Assembly: GCA_904501975.1 (NCBI GenBank) | Contig: CAJGCZ010000013.1 | Coordinates: 1-45,609 of the forward strand | Length of the DNA stretch: 45,609 nucleotides | Reading direction: 5' to 3' | Origin: an uncultured Akkermansia sp. | GTDB lineage: Bacteria > Verrucomicrobiota > Verrucomicrobiia > Verrucomicrobiales > Akkermansiaceae | Program-made: the position numbers and the translations under genes | Part shown: in pieces, positions 42,626-45,609 of the stretch | How positions within the stretch are numbered: the stretch's first letter is position 1 | Layout of the letters: every line of letters begins with the position of its first letter | Notes under the pieces: model-generated | Database searches by the model: none | What the model saw: only the letters and a program-made list of their open reading frames with translations | What the model was told of the DNA's origin: nothing

Positions 42626-42675
42626 GCTGTACAAAGGTGCCGGGGCTGTGTTAGACTCGGTGTCTCTTTCCGAAT

Positions 42676-43347
42676 ATGAACATGCGTCAATTTTTTAGTA
42701 TAGCTGCTGTGGCGGCTGCCTGTCTTTCCTCTTGCCAATGGGCTATGATGGAGAGCCGATTGGCAGATCGTGTGAGCGGGGCATCCGATGAGTATAAGAT
42801 TGTTGGCTCTGAAAACCTGCTGGGGGGAATTGCTGAGTACACGGCAGCTAACGGAAAGAAGTTTTATGTGCACCGTTGCCGGATTCATACGGAGCGCAAG
42901 CCGGGGGCTCTCTTTGTGTTCGGCGAGATTGATAAGAAGCATTTTGCTTGGGGGGATAAGGCTCCTTCCACCAAGCAGGCACCCACGGAGCGCTATGTGT
43001 TGCTGGGGTATGATGACTTGGTGTTCAGTGGTATTACCCCGCCGCCTGCAGAGTTGAGGCACCCCATGGGTGAAACGACTACCCTTTGGCGCGAGTGGTC
43101 GGAACAGGTAAATACGGCTAAGGAACCGGGGTTGAACTTTGTTTCTTCCACCATTTTACCCATTGAGGCTGGTAATGATAATGATTACTCGGTATCTGCC
43201 GTTTTTGATGATGTGCGCACGTACCCCACCGCAACGCGCCGCTATGTGCTGGCCCCGCTTGCTGCCGTGGCGGATGTACCCCTCACGATTTTGGGAACAA
43301 CGCTGTACATGCCCTATTACAACGTAAAGACCTGGCTGGGACTGTAG
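42676..43347 (+). CDS. Lipoprotein of unknown function, YceK-like C-terminus
   Basis: 223 aa. Lipoprotein signal with lipobox LSSC (Cys about residue 20). The C-terminal YVLAPLAAVADVPLTILGTTLYMPYYN resembles the conserved end of small YceK-type lipoproteins, as does the lipoprotein at 19316-20023. The similarity is short, so the family call is tentative. The second Met, two codons later, is an alternative start. Confidence 0.68.
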   Translation: MNMRQFFSIAAVAAACLSSCQWAMMESRLADRVSGASDEYKIVGSENLLGGIAEYTAANGKKFYVHRCRIHTERKPGALFVFGEIDKKHFAWGDKAPSTKQAPTERYVLLGYDDLVFSGITPPPAELRHPMGETTTLWREWSEQVNTAKEPGLNFVSSTILPIEAGNDNDYSVSAVFDDVRTYPTATRRYVLAPLAAVADVPLTILGTTLYMPYYNVKTWLGL

Positions 43348-43592
43348 AAGTACGAGTTACGAATTCCGAAGGACGAAGTGGATTTACAATTTACGATGTA
43401 CAAGGTACAATTTTAGACCGGGCTCACTGTACCTTTGCCTATGCACCACTTTCAATATTCAACATCCAATATTTGCGCTTCAAAAGCGGTGTATGCCGTT
43501 TTTTTTTCTTGCAAATAAAACAAATGGTGGTATTTTAGGCGGTGCACGCCTTAGGGGTGCTGGTTGTCTTTAACTCTAATTATATCAATACA
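43348..43592 (+). promoter_or_regulatory. Intergenic repeats and ilvC promoter
   Basis: 43381-43410 carries the ATTTACAATTTACGATGTAC repeat also found inverted at 21121-21150. 43448-43470 carries the TTCAATATTCAACA repeat also seen at 356-386. A probable ilvC promoter is TTGCAA (43509-43514), a 16-nt spacer, TATTTT (43531-43536), giving a leader of about 50 nt with a small GGCG/CGCC hairpin at 43537-43549. Confidence 0.5.
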
Positions 43593-44573
43593 ATGGAAAT
43601 TCTTCATGATAAAGACGCTGATGTAAGCGTTCTTAATGGCAAGACAGTGGCCGTTATCGGTTACGGCGCACAGGGTCGTGCCCAGGCTCTTTGCATGCGC
43701 GATAGCGGTGTGCATGTGATTATTGGTATTCGCCCCGGTAAGAGCTGGGATGCCGCTGTGCAGGACGGTTTTGAGGTGATGAGCGTGGATGAGGCTTCTA
43801 AGGTGGCTGACATTATCCACATTCTTCTGCCCGATGAAATGCACGGCTCCGTGTATGCCAACCAGATTAAGCCCGGTTTGTGCGCCGGCAAGACCCTGTG
43901 CTGCTCTCACGGTTTTGCTTACGTGTTCAAGACCATCGAGCCCCCGGCAGATGTTGACGTTATCATGGTGGCTCCCAAGGGCCCGGGTACGGAGGTTCGC
44001 CGCGTGTTCGAGGAAGGTTTCGGTTGCCCCGGCCTTATCGCCGTGTTCCAGAACCCCTCCGGCAATGCTAAGAATGTAGCTTTGGCTATGGCTAAGGCAG
44101 AGGGCCTTACCCGTGGTGGTGTGCTTGAGTGCACCATGCAGCAGGAGACTTATGAAGACCTCTTTGGTGAGCAGAACGTGCTTTGCGGCGGTTTGGTAGA
44201 CCTGATGAAGTACGGTTTCGAGACTCTTATTGAGGCCGGTTACCCCGCAGAGATGGCTTACTTTGAGTGCGTGCACGAGGCTAAGCTTATTGTAGACATC
44301 ATCTACAACAAGGGCATTCAGGCCATGAATGGTGTTATCTCCAACACGGCTGAGTTCGGCGAGTACTACAATGGCCCGCAGATTCTTGGCCCGGAGGTGA
44401 AGGAGAAGATGAAGGAGAGCCTCAAGCGCATCGAGTCCGGTGAGTTCGCTCGCGTATGGCTCGAGGAAGCTGCTGCCGGTGCTCCCAACCTGCTTGCTAA
44501 GCGCGCTGCTTTGGCTGAGCACCCGGTTGAGGTGGTTGGCAGCAAGATTCGTGCCCTCTTTGAGCGTAACTGA
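43593..44573 (+). CDS. ilvC: Ketol-acid reductoisomerase, short class I
   Basis: 326 aa. Second step of valine/leucine/isoleucine synthesis. The ATG at 43593 gives MEILHDKDADVSVLNGKTVA, the usual N-terminus. The cofactor fold has GYGAQGRAQA. The specificity loop reads GIRPGKSWDAA, one residue shorter than the common GLRKGSxSW type. Catalytic features: LPDE, the SHGF histidine, and the C-terminal knot with GEQNVLCGGL, the acidic ligands around FECVHEAKLIVDII and ISNTAEFGEY. Monocistronic, with a strong terminator. The strong match to preferred codons suggests high expression. Confidence 0.95.
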   Translation: MEILHDKDADVSVLNGKTVAVIGYGAQGRAQALCMRDSGVHVIIGIRPGKSWDAAVQDGFEVMSVDEASKVADIIHILLPDEMHGSVYANQIKPGLCAGKTLCCSHGFAYVFKTIEPPADVDVIMVAPKGPGTEVRRVFEEGFGCPGLIAVFQNPSGNAKNVALAMAKAEGLTRGGVLECTMQQETYEDLFGEQNVLCGGLVDLMKYGFETLIEAGYPAEMAYFECVHEAKLIVDIIYNKGIQAMNGVISNTAEFGEYYNGPQILGPEVKEKMKESLKRIESGEFARVWLEEAAAGAPNLLAKRAALAEHPVEVVGSKIRALFERN

Positions 44574-44598
44574 TACGCTTGTTAACATGATTTTGCAG

Positions 44599-44632
44599 GC
44601 GGCTCTCACGGTTGTGGTGGGAGCCGCTTTTT
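44599..44632 (+). terminator. Intrinsic terminator of ilvC
   Basis: An 11-bp stem GCGGCTCTCAC/GTGGGAGCCGC (one wobble pair) followed by five Ts. Confidence 0.88.
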
Positions 44633-44640
44633 CATAAATA
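44612..44640 (+). promoter_or_regulatory. Possible promoter of the ABC ATPase gene
   Basis: TTGTGG (44612-44617), a 17-nt spacer, TAAATA (44635-44640), 8 nt before the ATG at 44649. It overlaps the ilvC terminator. The -10 is weak. Confidence 0.35.
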
Positions 44641-44648
44641 AACGATTC

Positions 44649-45434
44649 ATGAATGCGGTTAACATAGAAAATGCCAAGGTGTTTCTTTCCGGGCGAGAGA
44701 TTTTGCACAACATTAATTGGCAGGTGAAACGCGGTGAGCGTTGCTTTATTCTGGGGGCTAATGGTGCCGGCAAAACAACGCTGGTGCGTATGCTGATGGG
44801 CTACGCCTGGCCGGTGTTCGGAGCCACGGTAGAGGTGCTGGGGCACCGCTTTGGTACGGTTAACCTGCAAGAGCTGCGCAAGCGTATTGCTTGGGTGAGC
44901 CCCCTGATGCACCAGTGGCTGGGCGACCGTGAGTGGACGGGGCGAGAGATGGTGCTCTCCGGGCCGGATGCTACGATTGGGTTGTTCCGTGAGCCGACGG
45001 CTGAGGAAGAAGAACGTGCCGCTGCCCTCATGGAATCGCTGCGTGCTACGCATTTGATGGAGCGTAAGGTGCTTACCATGAGCAGTGGTGAGCAGGTGAA
45101 GGTGCTGATTGCTCGCGCGTTGATGACAAACCCGGAGCTCATGATTTTGGATGAGCCCAGTGTGTACCTGGATATTGCAGGGAGAGAGTTCTTGCTTAAT
45201 ACGATAGATGAGCTTGCTGCCGCTCACCCGCAGCTTACTATTATTTTTATTACACAGCGCATTGAGGATATTTTGCCCACATTTGATAGGGGAATGATTC
45301 TGAAACAGGGTGATATTATTGCCTATGGCTCGCGCGATGCTGTGCTTACCGAGGCTAACCTGCGCCGTGCGTTTGACCTCGATATTCGCCTTATCCAAGC
45401 CCGCAACGGGCGCTTGTGGACCGTGATTGAGTAA
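44649..45434 (+). CDS. ABC transporter ATP-binding protein
   Basis: 261 aa, cytoplasmic. Walker A GANGAGKTT (about residues 37-45), signature LTMSSGEQVKVLIARAL with SSGEQ in place of SGGQ, Walker B LMILDEP and the switch His replaced by Gln (FITQRIEDI). The overall shape resembles ModF-like or metal/molybdate-type single-domain ATPases. No permease or binding-protein gene is adjacent, so its transporter partner or non-transport role is unknown. Confidence 0.87.
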   Translation: MNAVNIENAKVFLSGREILHNINWQVKRGERCFILGANGAGKTTLVRMLMGYAWPVFGATVEVLGHRFGTVNLQELRKRIAWVSPLMHQWLGDREWTGREMVLSGPDATIGLFREPTAEEEERAAALMESLRATHLMERKVLTMSSGEQVKVLIARALMTNPELMILDEPSVYLDIAGREFLLNTIDELAAAHPQLTIIFITQRIEDILPTFDRGMILKQGDIIAYGSRDAVLTEANLRRAFDLDIRLIQARNGRLWTVIE

Positions 45435-45452
45435 ACCAAACAAAGCTTGATG

Positions 45453-45476
45453 ACCCACAAATAGCAATTTGTAGGT
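45453..45476 (+). repeat. ACAAAT-AGCA-ATTTGT hairpin overlapping a ribosome-binding site
   Basis: The same hairpin as in the two foldback elements (6564-6589, 25355-25380), here alone. Its right arm ends AGGT, which is also the start of the AGGTGAG Shine-Dalgarno (45473-45479) of the last gene. Confidence 0.75.
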
Positions 45477-45482
45477 GAGATA

Positions 45483-45609
45483 ATGATTATTTTAGTTACA
45501 GGAGCATCGCATACGGGCAAAACTGCACTTGCTCAAAAACTGCTTGAAAAATATAAATATCCATATCTTTCAATAGACCATCTGAAAATGGGTTTAATTC
45601 GTAGAGGCA
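45483..45609 (+). CDS. P-loop NTPase/kinase, N-terminal fragment cut by the window end
   Basis: The first 42 codons are visible. It starts at the ATG at 45483, with AGGTGAG 3 nt upstream. The N-terminus MIILVTGASHTGKTALAQKL is a strand followed by a Walker A motif (GASHTGKT). A second strand ends in SIDHLKMG, where the Asp sits where small-molecule kinases (AAA_33, zeta-toxin-like, shikimate-kinase-like) have a substrate or base residue. Base use is clearly more AT-rich than upstream genes, suggesting recent transfer. The remainder lies beyond the window, so no specific function can be given. Confidence 0.75.
   Translation, partial: MIILVTGASHTGKTALAQKLLEKYKYPYLSIDHLKMGLIRRG

Noticed and set aside
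43542..43592. A leucine/valine-rich stretch before ilvC that could be an attenuation leader peptide
   Set aside because: It is in frame with ilvC with no stop between and lacks the alternative hairpins of an attenuator; it is simply an upstream extension of the frame.
43551..45467. A 638-codon open frame on the minus strand opposite ilvC and the ABC ATPase
   Set aside because: It is fully antisense to two genes with intact catalytic motifs, is His/Leu-rich in the way mirror frames of GC-rich genes are, and shows no domain.

Overview
The window looks like a chromosomal segment of a Gram-negative, host-associated Verrucomicrobiota bacterium, most probably an Akkermansiaceae-like gut organism. 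This is inferred from the gene mix: a GH95 fucosidase and a GH16 glucanase with signal peptides, secreted ankyrin-repeat proteins, an autotransporter, a DUF2851 protein, many small lipoproteins and a short class I ketol-acid reductoisomerase. No rRNA, tRNA, CRISPR array, prophage or recognisable transposase was seen.

Layout. 1-459 is an array of tiny hairpins. 460-6501 holds an HtrA-like protease, a degenerate paralogue of it and a class A penicillin-binding protein. 6502-7157 is a large foldback repeat, followed by an SPFH/band-7 protein. 8609-14598 is a minus-strand housekeeping operon, trmB-tgt-yajC-aroE-hemC-STAS-DUF2851, with ATGA overlaps at trmB/tgt and tgt/yajC. 14661-21001 holds a secreted ankyrin protein, an autotransporter, two lipoproteins and a GH16 enzyme. 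21158-25188 is an M3 oligopeptidase translationally coupled (TAATG) to a second secreted ankyrin protein. 25189-25961 is the second copy of the large foldback repeat. Then come a GH95 fucosidase and an FHA protein (minus), a secreted transglutaminase-like plus thioredoxin-like pair (plus), an HD-domain protein, a large unknown secreted protein, mnmA (minus), an aminopeptidase P (plus), an AAA/DUF4143 ATPase bracketed by 59-bp palindromes, a dihaem cytochrome and murA (minus), two small exported proteins, ilvC, an ABC ATPase, and the 5' end of an AT-rich P-loop gene.

The most unusual content is non-coding. (1) Hairpin arrays: up to five short palindromes, always in the same order, joined by a constant GGTGAAGA linker. 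They occur seven times, all in the same orientation regardless of gene direction. (2) Two roughly 540-bp foldback elements, each ending in such an array. Their arms differ in sequence between copies but keep pairing through compensatory changes. (3) Two 59-bp palindromes flanking the ATPase gene, also with a compensatory base-pair change. (4) Promoter geometry: about ten genes have a TTGNNN - 17/18 nt - TANNNT-like promoter ending 7-9 nt before the ATG. This implies leaderless or near-leaderless mRNAs, often with a G-run in the spacer.

Among proteins, the queuosine enzyme Tgt lacks all four usual zinc ligands while keeping its catalytic residues. The second HtrA copy lacks the catalytic histidine. 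The ilvC cofactor loop is one residue shorter than in the common short enzyme.
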